Shown in pieces: positions 1 through 5,589 of a stretch of 5,848 bases of DNA. The position numbers were made by a program, and so were the translations under genes. The DNA lies in assembly GCA_029939875.1 (NCBI GenBank), contig JAOZSC010000191.1, positions 1 to 5,848 on the forward strand, read 5' to 3'. The DNA comes from Desulfobacterales bacterium (GTDB taxonomy: Bacteria; Desulfobacterota; Desulfobacteria; Desulfobacterales; JAFDCJ01). The notes beneath the pieces are model-generated. The model was not told the DNA's origin, ran no database searches, and worked only from the letters and a program-made list of their open reading frames with translations. The stretch's first letter is position 1. Each line of letters opens with the position of its first letter.

Positions 1-54
1 CGCGAGGATTTGGAGCGACAGGGGTTCGGGAAATATTCAAGTTTGTTTGAATGA
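1..54 (+). CDS. Possible 3' end of a gene entering from the left edge (unidentified)
   Basis: Frame 1 is open from the first base to a TGA at 52-54 and encodes REDLERQGFGKYSSLFE. The composition is hydrophilic, mixed-charge and protein-like, and a strong plus-strand terminator lies 155 bp downstream, which fits a plus-strand transcription unit ending here. The other two forward frames are also open for much of this stretch, so the frame choice is weak. I do not recognise the family from 17 residues and assign no function. Confidence 0.3.
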   Translation, partial: REDLERQGFGKYSSLFE

Positions 55-208
55 GTGGATATAAATCCGGTGTGCGTGAGATATAACCTCAACATTGCAT
101 CAAGAACCTGCAGGTATTTTTGGCACTAAACCGTCAATTTTCCGGTGCGCTGCACGGTGAAAGCGATGGTGTGGCTGACAGGTGACGAATTCAGGCAAGA
201 ACCCACAA

Positions 209-244
209 GGGGGCAGCGCCGCAACGGCGCCCCTTTTTTTATTT
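209..244 (+). terminator. Strong rho-independent terminator
   Basis: A 6-bp GC stem, GCGCCG (216-221) with CGGCGC (225-230), closes a CAA loop. It is extended by GGG (211-213) pairing with CCC (231-233) across a two-base CA bulge. A run of seven T follows at 234-240, and the tract continues T-rich to about 249. This is a textbook intrinsic terminator for plus-strand transcription coming from the left. It insulates the permease gene from the upstream unit. Between the possible stop at 54 and this hairpin I see no convincing gene and no riboswitch or known RNA that I can name. Confidence 0.85.
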
Positions 245-332
245 CTTTTGATCTATACTCGCCACTTCCAATGCCTTCCTGATGCCTGCCGCTCTGCGGG
301 AGGATCTCTTACTGCCCAATTTCTAGAGATAC

Positions 333-361
333 TTGACGATGTTGGGCCAATCCTCTATTAA
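333..361 (+). promoter_or_regulatory. Sigma-70-like promoter of the DMT permease gene
   Basis: TTGACG (333-338, 5 of 6 to the -35 consensus) is followed by a 17-bp spacer and TATTAA (356-361, 4 of 6 to the -10 consensus). The predicted transcription start is about 367-369, only a few bases before the ATG at 371, so the mRNA would be nearly or fully leaderless. A dyad, CCAAT (347-351) with ATTGG (361-365), brackets the -10 and could be an operator. The assignment rests on consensus matching only. Confidence 0.45.
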
Positions 362-370
362 TTGGCAATC

Positions 371-1276
371 ATGTTAAATTATACGGATAAACGCCGCGGC
401 CTGCCAACCGCCGTCCTGCCATATCTACTGGTGTCCGTGGCGCCTTTATGCTGGGCCGGCAATGTGGTCCTGGCCCGGGGGGTGGTGGATATCATCCCGC
501 CGGTGGCATTCGCCTTCTGGCGCTGGGCGGTGGCCTTCGCGGTGCTGGTGCCGTTTTCCTGGCGGTACGTGAAAGAAGACTGGAAGCTTGCGGTGAAATC
601 CTGGAAGATAATGGTGGTGCTGTCGCTGCTGGGGATTTCCGCCTTTAACACCCTGCTTTATACCGCCGTTCACACCACCACCGCCATCAATGCGGCCATG
701 ATCCAGTCGACAATGCCGGCGATGATTATCCTGATAACCCTGATGCTCTACCGGGAGAGGATCACAAGAGGCCAGGCGTTTGGCGTGGCGGTTTGCATAT
801 CCGGGGCTTTTGTAGTGATTCTGCGAGGTCGTTTGGGCGCCCTGTTTGCAATGACCTTTGCCCGGGGGGATCTGATGATGGTATGCGCTGTTGCCATCTA
901 TGCCTTGTATTCTGCGCTTTTGCCCAAACGACCGGCCATTCACCCGCTGAGTTTTCTGAGCCTGTCATTTGGTCTCGGCACGTTGGGCCTGCTACCCCTC
1001 TATGCTATAGAAATCGCCGGTGGTCAGACCCTGGCCTGGAGCGGTGCGGTTATACTGAGCATCCTTTATGTTTCCCTGTTTCCGTCTGTGCTGGCCTATT
1101 TTTGCTGGAACCGGGGGGTGCAGTTCATTGGTGCGAATCGCACCGGGCTGTTTATCAATCTGATACCCGTGTTTGCTACCATCCTGGCCGTGCTGCTGCT
1201 TGGCGAATCCCTGGCAATGTTTCACATTACGGGCATGCTTTTGATTTTTGCGGGCCTGTTTCTGTTTAACCGATAG
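371..1276 (+). CDS. EamA-domain drug/metabolite (DMT) superfamily permease
   Basis: The product is a 301-residue hydrophobic protein, the normal length for ten-helix DMT permeases, which move small metabolites or drugs across the inner membrane. The two EamA halves fall at about residues 17-151 and 166-300. Visible family signs are LCWAGN near residues 26-31 in the first helix; TTTAINAAMI with MPAMII (about 102-120) in the first half, ending in the YRERIT loop; and the matching second-half segment QFIGANRTGLF...LIPVFA (about 251-269) followed by LLLGESL. A TTG at 362 would add three residues. I prefer the ATG at 371 because the TTG lies on the edge of the predicted -10 and upstream of the likely transcription start. 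No Shine-Dalgarno sequence precedes either start. The gene stands alone between an upstream terminator and a convergent operon, so its substrate cannot be inferred. Family confidence is high and specificity is unknown. Confidence 0.9.
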   Translation: MLNYTDKRRGLPTAVLPYLLVSVAPLCWAGNVVLARGVVDIIPPVAFAFWRWAVAFAVLVPFSWRYVKEDWKLAVKSWKIMVVLSLLGISAFNTLLYTAVHTTTAINAAMIQSTMPAMIILITLMLYRERITRGQAFGVAVCISGAFVVILRGRLGALFAMTFARGDLMMVCAVAIYALYSALLPKRPAIHPLSFLSLSFGLGTLGLLPLYAIEIAGGQTLAWSGAVILSILYVSLFPSVLAYFCWNRGVQFIGANRTGLFINLIPVFATILAVLLLGESLAMFHITGMLLIFAGLFLFNR

Positions 1277-1286
1277 GCACACAATT

Positions 1287-1306
1287 TTGATGAACTCGTC
1301 AATTTT
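1287..1306 (+). terminator. Weak terminator-like hairpin between convergent genes
   Basis: TTGATG (1287-1292) pairs with CGTCAA (1297-1302), including one T-G wobble, around the loop AACT. TTTTATAT follows. The stem is only 6 bp and AT-rich, so termination would be inefficient. It lies in the 28 bp between the permease stop and the symporter stop and is the only candidate end signal there for the plus-strand permease. For the minus-strand transcript the same stem is not followed by a T run. Confidence 0.3.
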
Positions 1307-2882
1307 ATATCAGGAATAAAAATAGGAGTATTAGTAAAAAATACAGGAATAAACCGGCATACGCCGGCCACCAGTTGTGTTCGTCTTCTAAAATCTGGCA
1401 GCCGCTGCGCAAAATATAGCGGCCGGCATTTTCAGCCAGCGGTGAGGGGGCCAGTATGCTGACAGCAAACGATACCAGCACAGCGGCCATAAACCCGAAC
1501 AGGTTCCACCACATCCAGTAGACACCGGGCACAGCCACCCATAAGAACAGGTTGAGTCCTACACCGGTGAGTATTCCCGCGGTGATACTTCGGGCGGTGG
1601 CTTTTTTTGACAGGACACCCACAATGAAAGCCGCCAGGATGGGTCCAAAAAAGGCCGAACCGATCTTGTTGATGGACTCGATGACCGTCTCGGAGATACT
1701 GCCCACCAAAAAGGCGAATCCGGTAATTACAATCCCCCAGCCGACCGTTGTCAGCTTACTGATCAGCAGGATCCGGGAGGAGCTCTTTAATCGCGGGGCG
1801 ATAAAATCATGCACGGTGGCGGCCGATAGTGAATTTAGCGCCGAGTCAAGGCTGGACATGGCCGCCGACATAAGGGATGCAAAAATCAGTGCCCTCAGTC
1901 CCTGGGGGAGATAGAGCAGGATGAACTGTGGGACGAGATAATCCGGCTTGTCAAACGGAACTGCTAAACGCAATTGCGGTGATGATTCATAAACGGCCAG
2001 CATAACCATTCCCAGCAGAACATAGAGGCAGGTCAGCGGGAAACGGGCAAACCCGTTTACCAGCAGCGATTTTTTGGTATCGGCGGTGGTGGCCGCCGAC
2101 AGCTCGCGCTGTACCTGGCTTTGGTCGGTTCCGTAGTAGGATGTGTACAGAAAAATACCGCCGATTAAAAAGGGCCAGAACGGAACGGATGTGCTGGCAC
2201 CGGAAAACCCGGCGGAAGGCTCGATGGCAACGCGCCGGGCCAACGGGAAAGCGGCCCACACGTCATCGAGACCTCCCACAATCTCTGTGGCGTAAATGAT
2301 GCAAGCGGCAATGCCGCTGATCAAAATGACCATCTGTATGACGTCGGAATACACCACGGCGGTTATGCCGCCGATGCTGTCATAGATAACCGTCGTTACC
2401 CCGATGATTAAGATGGTCAGCCACAGGGGGATTCCCAGGCAAACCGCCAGCACGATTCCGCTGGCATAGACCCCGACACCCGTGCCCAGTCCCCGGCTGA
2501 TGAGAAATACCATGCTGACCAGCTGGCGCACGGATTTGCCGAAGCGCCATTCCAGGTACTCGTAGACGCTTACCAGCTTCAGCCGGCGGAAAAAAGGGAT
2601 TAACAACACCATCACCAGGATCATCGCCAGCGGCACGGCCAGTTCATACTGCAGCCAGGTCAGCCCGCCTCCCTCTTTAAGAGCGACGAAGGCGGGAATG
2701 GAGATGAAGCTGATGGCCGATGTCTGGGTGGCCATTGTGGAGATGCCCACCGTCCACCAGGACAATTTGCGCCCCCCCACGAAATAATCCTCTTCATCTT
2801 TCTGGCTGCGTCCCAGAAAGACACTCATGCCGATCATCGAGCACAGGTAAATTCCGATAATAATCCAGTCCAGGCTGTTCAT
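1305..2882 (-). CDS. Sodium:solute symporter family (SSF) permease
   Basis: This 525-residue polytopic inner-membrane protein is of normal length for sodium-coupled symporters of the SSF/SLC5 family (LeuT fold). Features in order: a first helix at about 6-24; the charged loop ending DYFVGGRKLSWW (about 32-43), typical of the family; helix residues around ATQTSAISFIS (51-61), where the family places half of the Na2 sodium site; GGITAVVYSDVIQ (171-183), the classic SSF segment; GTDQSQVQR (251-259); and ASLMSAAMSSLDSALNSLSA (335-354), whose paired serines correspond to the other half of the Na2 site. The C-terminus is strongly hydrophobic. The ATG at 2882 is 21 bp after the YihY stop, with a GGGA about 10 bases upstream as a modest ribosome site, so the two genes are probably one operon. 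The substrate (sugar, carboxylate, vitamin, amino acid or other) cannot be read from the sequence. Confidence 0.92.
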   Translation of the reverse strand: MNSLDWIIIGIYLCSMIGMSVFLGRSQKDEEDYFVGGRKLSWWTVGISTMATQTSAISFISIPAFVALKEGGGLTWLQYELAVPLAMILVMVLLIPFFRRLKLVSVYEYLEWRFGKSVRQLVSMVFLISRGLGTGVGVYASGIVLAVCLGIPLWLTILIIGVTTVIYDSIGGITAVVYSDVIQMVILISGIAACIIYATEIVGGLDDVWAAFPLARRVAIEPSAGFSGASTSVPFWPFLIGGIFLYTSYYGTDQSQVQRELSAATTADTKKSLLVNGFARFPLTCLYVLLGMVMLAVYESSPQLRLAVPFDKPDYLVPQFILLYLPQGLRALIFASLMSAAMSSLDSALNSLSAATVHDFIAPRLKSSSRILLISKLTTVGWGIVITGFAFLVGSISETVIESINKIGSAFFGPILAAFIVGVLSKKATARSITAGILTGVGLNLFLWVAVPGVYWMWWNLFGFMAAVLVSFAVSILAPSPLAENAGRYILRSGCQILEDEHNWWPAYAGLFLYFLLILLFLFLI

Positions 2883-2903
2883 TATGGTTTTTCCCAGCAG
2901 TGA

Positions 2904-3800
2904 TTATCCGGCAAGATCGTCAGGGTCCTCTTCAGCTGGTTCAGCGGTGACGCGTTCGAATTCTGCGATAACCTGGGCGCCCAGCAGCAGGATGATCACG
3001 GCAATCTCGATGCTCAGCAGGGCCACCACCGCGGTTGCCAGGGAACCGTAAATCACATTTACCAGGGAGATGTTCGAATAATACCAGACCAGGATATGGC
3101 GGATGATTTCCCACAGGATGGTGGCAGTGACCCCCCCGGCGAGGGCATGTCGCAGCGGGATGTGTCCCACCGGCATCACCAGGTACAGAGATGTCAGCAT
3201 GCATACCATGCCGAAAACTCCCAGCATGTACAGTGACACCCGGGAGGTGGCGGCCAGGCTCAGGTCCCATCGCAGAAGAATGAGGTGTTTGTCGGCCAGC
3301 GTGTCCAGAGCGCCCGACATCAGGGTCACCAGCAGCAAACCGAGGCCCAGCAGAAAAATATAGGCGTACGGGATAATGGCGGAGATGAGAAAGTGACGGC
3401 GGTGTTTTCGGACCCGATGGGAAAATATGACCGCCATGGCGTTTTCCAGCATGGAAAAGGCCAGAGAGCTGAAAAACAGCATGGCCAAAATGCCCATGGC
3501 ACCCACCAGCTGACGCCGTTCGAGAAATCCCCACACCTGGCTGGCCACTCTTTCCGCATGTTCGGGAATGACCAGTTCTAAGTTTGTCAGGATTGTGATG
3601 TACAGTTGCTGCTCTTCGATGAAGTGGGACAGTCCGACTAAGATGAGCGCCAGCATGGGGATGATGGACAAAAGAGTGTAATAGGCCACCGCACCGGCCA
3701 ACAGCAGGCCCTGGTTGCGTTTGAAAGCCACCAGGACTCTCCACAGGAATTTTCCCGGCCGCTGCAATATCTGCCCGGCCGGTTCTTTCTCACGTTGCAT
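2904..3800 (-). CDS. YihY/virulence factor BrkB family inner-membrane protein
   Basis: The product has 298 residues and about six membrane helices, roughly at 32-54, 98-122, 138-162, 185-209, 217-240 and 246-275. The family pattern is clear: FKRNQGLLLAGAVAYYTLLSIIPML (residues 26-50) at the start, a long amphipathic first loop, LRHALAGGVTATILWE (216-231), and YGSLATAVVALL then LLLGAQVIAEFER near the end. A charged, acidic tail (EPAEEDPDD) follows. Family members were once labelled ribonuclease BN. That label belongs to another protein, and the true function of YihY/BrkB proteins is not settled, though a transport or envelope role is likely. The ATG at 3800 is the only reasonable start, since the frame closes with a TAA 30 bp upstream and contains no other start codon. 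The ribosome site is poor (GGGA about 12 bases upstream). It probably heads an operon with the downstream symporter. Confidence 0.9.
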   Translation of the reverse strand: MQREKEPAGQILQRPGKFLWRVLVAFKRNQGLLLAGAVAYYTLLSIIPMLALILVGLSHFIEEQQLYITILTNLELVIPEHAERVASQVWGFLERRQLVGAMGILAMLFFSSLAFSMLENAMAVIFSHRVRKHRRHFLISAIIPYAYIFLLGLGLLLVTLMSGALDTLADKHLILLRWDLSLAATSRVSLYMLGVFGMVCMLTSLYLVMPVGHIPLRHALAGGVTATILWEIIRHILVWYYSNISLVNVIYGSLATAVVALLSIEIAVIILLLGAQVIAEFERVTAEPAEEDPDDLAG

Positions 3801-3896
3801 GGATTTATTTTTCCCGGGTTTATATTTTTAAGCGCGGCAGAGGCCTTTAGACATCGTCCACAGGTCAGCCGTGCCGTATGATGTAATATTACCTGT

Positions 3897-3925
3897 ACCA
3901 TATCACCGAACAGCCGGGCTCTCAA
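3897..3925 (-). promoter_or_regulatory. Candidate promoter for the yihY-symporter operon
   Basis: Read on the minus strand, TTGAGA (3925-3920, 5 of 6 to the -35 consensus), a 17-bp spacer and TATGGT (3902-3897, 4 of 6 to the -10 consensus) point toward the yihY start about 95 bp away. The site lies inside the yceD-like relict, so former coding sequence would now serve as promoter. A perfect palindrome, GTAATATTAC (3883-3892), sits just downstream, near the predicted start of transcription, and could be an operator. This is consensus matching only. Confidence 0.3.
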
Positions 3926-3930
3926 GGTGG

Positions 3931-3993
3931 TTTTTATCGGTGCCGTAAATGGACACTCACCTCTGGCAGTCATTTTCGCCGGCACCGAAAAAG
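3931..3993. repeat. Long imperfect inverted repeat (potential 63-nt hairpin)
   Basis: TCGGTGCCG (3937-3945) is exactly complementary to CGGCACCGA (3980-3988). The stem extends outward with TTTTT (3931-3935) against AAAAG (3989-3993) across a single A bulge. It extends inward with AAATG (3947-3951) against CATTT (3971-3975) plus two further pairs across a bulged G. Neither strand has a T run after the stem, so it is not an intrinsic terminator. It lies within the yceD-like relict. It could be a short mobile palindrome, a regulatory RNA fold or chance. Confidence 0.45.
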
Positions 3994-4064
3994 TTCGCGA
4001 CGCTTTTTCAAATTCAAGGGCCAGGCCCCTTTGGGTTATTTACTCAATATGAACGTGCATCATA

Positions 4065-4074
4065 AACAATTGTT
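4065..4074. promoter_or_regulatory. Perfect 10-bp palindrome AACAATTGTT
   Basis: AACAATTGTT reads the same on both strands. It lies in the divergent spacer, just upstream of the relict ATG on the minus strand. Its size fits a transcription-factor half-site pair, but short AT-rich palindromes occur often by chance. No second copy was noticed nearby and no regulator is implied. Confidence 0.15.
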
Positions 4075-4133
4075 GTGTTTGCACCTCATTTTTGCCTAAA
4101 CTATCAGAAACAGCGTGATTCTCAAAGCGAAAA

Positions 4134-4162
4134 TTGTGCTTGATGCAAGCTTGGGCGATATA
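4134..4162 (+). promoter_or_regulatory. Weak candidate promoter for the YkgJ-like gene
   Basis: TTGTGC (4134-4139), a 17-bp spacer and GATATA (4157-4162) form a poor but usable -35/-10 pair. It would start transcription near 4169, giving a leader of about 60 bases that contains the hairpin at 4175-4208. I see no better pair in 4061-4230. Confidence is low. Confidence 0.2.
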
Positions 4163-4174
4163 GCAATGCCCTCC

Positions 4175-4208
4175 AATGATCGTCAGAGTGTTGCCCTGAC
4201 AAATCATT
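4175..4208 (+). promoter_or_regulatory. Hairpin in the leader of the YkgJ-like gene
   Basis: AATGAT (4175-4180) pairs with ATCATT (4203-4208), and GTCAG (4182-4186) pairs with CTGAC (4196-4200). They are separated by a 1x2 internal loop and cap a 9-base loop, making 11 pairs in all. The hairpin ends 22 bases before the ATG at 4231 and lacks a following T run, so it is not a terminator. It could stabilise the mRNA, bind a regulator as DNA or RNA, or affect ribosome access. The function is inferred only from structure and position. Confidence 0.4.
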
Positions 4209-4230
4209 CTCAGAAGAAAGCCTGAAAGAA

Positions 4231-4914
4231 ATGAACAATGCGGTAAACCCGGCCTCCGGGACGCCAATTTCAGCCTGCCTTCGCTGTGGCACATGCTGCG
4301 AAAAGGGTGGGCCCGCTTTTCACCTGGAAGACCGCCTGTTGATTGAAAACGGCACGATTCCGTCCGGCTGTCTTTATACCATCCGCAAAGGGGAACTGGC
4401 CCGGGACAACGTCAAGCAGTGCCTGGTACCGGTGGATGCGGATATCATCAAGATCAAGGGGAAAAAAGGCGGCTGGGCCTGCATGTTTTTTGATGATATC
4501 CGCAAAAGCTGCACCATTTACAAAAACCGCCCCCTGGAGTGCCGGGCCCTGAAGTGCTGGGACCCCCGCAAGCTTGAAAAAATTTATGCTGCCAACCGGT
4601 TGACGCGCAAAGACCTCATCTCACAGGTTCAGGGCCTGTGGGGGTTGGTCGAAGACCACCAGGCCCGTTGTGATTATGTAATAATTCAGCGGTTGGTGCG
4701 GGATCTGGACGGTGGGGCGGCGGAACCGGCCCGGCGGGAGCTTTCTGAAATCATCCGCTATGACGATGAAATCCGAAAGCTGGTGGTGTCCCGGGGCGGA
4801 CTGGAGCCTGACATGCTGGATTTTGTATTCGGTCGGCCGTTGGTCGTGACCATCGAAAATTACGGAATAAAGGCCCGGCGACTGGCGGCGGGATGGAAGG
4901 GCCAATCACGCTGA
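4231..4914 (+). CDS. YkgJ family (CxxCxxCC) cysteine-cluster protein
   Basis: This is a 227-residue soluble protein with no signal peptide or membrane segment. Near the N-terminus it carries the hallmark C-x2-C-x2-C-C (C16, C19, C22, C23), followed by ACMFFD (C84), SCTIY (C94) and RPLECRALKC (C104, C109). The latter follow the C-x9-C and YxxRPxxC-type spacing of the YkgJ/UPF0153 zinc- or iron-binding family. Further cysteines at 47, 64 and 147 lie outside the core pattern. Proteins of this family are often labelled Fe-S oxidoreductase, but the metal and reaction are not established. The C-terminal 90 residues are charged and helical and give no recognisable domain. The ATG at 4231 is preceded by a purine-rich GAAAGAA that is only a weak ribosome site. 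The gene stands alone and converges on the phosphopantetheinyl transferase gene 42 bp away. Family assignment is good and function is unknown. Confidence 0.85.
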   Translation: MNNAVNPASGTPISACLRCGTCCEKGGPAFHLEDRLLIENGTIPSGCLYTIRKGELARDNVKQCLVPVDADIIKIKGKKGGWACMFFDDIRKSCTIYKNRPLECRALKCWDPRKLEKIYAANRLTRKDLISQVQGLWGLVEDHQARCDYVIIQRLVRDLDGGAAEPARRELSEIIRYDDEIRKLVVSRGGLEPDMLDFVFGRPLVVTIENYGIKARRLAAGWKGQSR

Positions 4915-4923
4915 AGACGTGAT
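4905..4923. repeat. Inverted repeat over the YkgJ stop codon
   Basis: ATCACG (4905-4910) pairs with CGTGAT (4918-4923) around a 7-base loop that contains the TGA stop (4912-4914). There is no T run on either side, so it is at best a partial transcription end or mRNA 3' stabiliser in the 42-bp spacer between two convergent genes. No other terminator candidate is visible in that spacer. Confidence 0.35.
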
Positions 4924-4956
4924 CTGTCGACTGATGCACCGCAAAATTGTCCTGAG

Positions 4957-5589
4957 TTACTCCCCCACAAACCAGTGAATAAGCCGGCCGGCGGTCATAA
5001 TGGAGGCGATGTGGCCATCAAAAAAGAAATGCTCGATGTGCCAGTCTTTTCCGGCGTAGCGAATCGTCAAATGGTGCTCGTCAATCAGGGTGTCTATTTT
5101 GCATTTCAGCAGGTCTTTTAATCCGGTGCCGGCGGCTTTTACCACGACTTCTTTGGCCGTCCAGTAGCGGAAAAAAGTTGCCAGCGAATCGCTGCCCGTT
5201 TTTGCCAGAGCCCATTCAGCCTGCCCGGCAGTTTTTTCGAAAAGCCCCTTTGCGCAGGGGCGTATTTTTTCGATGTCGATGCCGATGGGCATGGGGGCCA
5301 CCACCCCGGCGACGTAGCGGGGTTTGTGGCTGATGGACCAGTACGTGCCGTCAAAGGGTAGGGGGGCGCCGTTGTCCGTCTGCCGCAGCTCGCCCATGGG
5401 GATGGCGCTCCGGGCGGCGGATTTTTCCAGTGCCAGCCGGGCATGGCGGCTGAGAAAAACCACCCGGTCTCTGGGCACAAATTCGCCGACTTCGGCGGGT
5501 ACCGGCAAAATCACCGGATAAAGAGCTGGAATGCGCGGGTTAGGGCTGCCGGTCATCGGGTTTTTTGCCTGTCGAGTTTTCAACACCAT
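4957..5589 (-). CDS. Sfp-type 4'-phosphopantetheinyl transferase
   Basis: The enzyme transfers the phosphopantetheine arm of coenzyme A to a serine of acyl, peptidyl or aryl carrier proteins in the cytoplasm. The 210-residue length suits the short Sfp/AcpT class. Visible motifs: NGAPLP (73-78), SISHK (85-89), GIDIEKIRP (103-111) with the magnesium-binding D105 and E107, and FFRYWTAKEVVVKAAGTGL (139-157) with the conserved W143, K146, E147 and K151. All key residues are present, so it should be active. Two starts are possible: the ATG at 5589, overlapping rsmI by 50 bp with a weak GAAG-rich ribosome site, and the ATG at 5556 (residue 12), overlapping by 17 bp. The first conserved region begins near residue 22, so both fit. 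It is likely translationally coupled to rsmI. No synthase or carrier-protein gene lies in the window, so the target cannot be named. Confidence 0.92.
   Translation of the reverse strand: MVLKTRQAKNPMTGSPNPRIPALYPVILPVPAEVGEFVPRDRVVFLSRHARLALEKSAARSAIPMGELRQTDNGAPLPFDGTYWSISHKPRYVAGVVAPMPIGIDIEKIRPCAKGLFEKTAGQAEWALAKTGSDSLATFFRYWTAKEVVVKAAGTGLKDLLKCKIDTLIDEHHLTIRYAGKDWHIEHFFFDGHIASIMTAGRLIHWFVGE

Larger units (their letters stand above)
3845..4060 (-). pseudogene. yceD: Degenerate N-terminal fragment of a YceD (DUF177) gene
   Basis: On the minus strand an ATG at 4060 opens MHVHIE and then meets TAA at 4042-4040. The same frame continues without a stop as ITQRGLALEFEK, then GECPFTAPIKTTLRARLFGD, MVQVILHHTARL and TCGRCLK, ending near 3845. 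This resembles the N-terminal half of YceD/DUF177, a protein linked to 23S rRNA or large-subunit accumulation and usually encoded just before rpmF. The matching pattern is a short start of the form M-x-V-x-I-x-x-I, a GL-x-L-x-F strand, F-x-x-P-I, a G-D-x-V strand and the C-x-R-C-L motif. The C-terminal half, with its second cysteine pair, is absent. Beyond CLKA the frame gives unrelated residues that run into yihY. No Shine-Dalgarno sequence remains and no rpmF follows. I see a nonsense codon plus a 3' deletion. The family call is from memory of the motif and was not searched. A sequencing error at the TAA, or a chance reading frame, remains possible. Confidence 0.55.

Noticed and set aside
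55..240. Riboswitch or known RNA (cobalamin, c-di-GMP, TPP, 6S, SRP, RNase P)
   Set aside because: None of the conserved core strings of these families could be found; only a generic terminator hairpin is present.
176..292. Small plus-strand frame running through the terminator
   Set aside because: It spans the terminator hairpin and its T tract, and the translated sequence has no protein-like character.
446..943. Long open frame on the minus strand opposite the DMT permease gene
   Set aside because: Its product is rich in H, R, G, P and Q with no hydrophobic core or known motif. It is the antisense shadow of a clear EamA permease.
793..1269. 158-residue plus-strand frame inside the permease gene
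   Set aside because: It is the same-strand alternative frame of the permease. The product is rich in C, W and R, lacks domain features and has no ribosome site.
1552..1914. 120-residue plus-strand frame opposite the symporter gene
   Set aside because: Antisense to well-conserved SSF segments, with no recognisable motif.
2941..3744. 267-residue minus-strand frame overlapping the YihY gene
   Set aside because: Very rich in G, H and R with no membrane or enzymatic motif, while the YihY frame matches its family along the whole length.
3638..3985. 115-residue minus-strand frame starting with GTG, taken as an intact small gene
   Set aside because: Its first part is the yceD-like relict starting mid-domain. 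Its last part overlaps yihY in another frame and looks random, and there is no ribosome site, so a pseudogene explains it better.
4040..4294. 84-residue minus-strand frame across the leader of the YkgJ-like gene
   Set aside because: It overlaps the YkgJ start antisense and has no family features. Only its last six codons (MHVHIE) are of interest, as the probable start of the yceD-like relict.
5560..5567. Run of six A on the minus strand near the end of rsmI as a programmed frameshift site
   Set aside because: The transferase lies in the +1 frame and has its own ATG codons, and the run is not in the phase of a -1 slippery heptamer (it reads GGC AAA AAA CCC).
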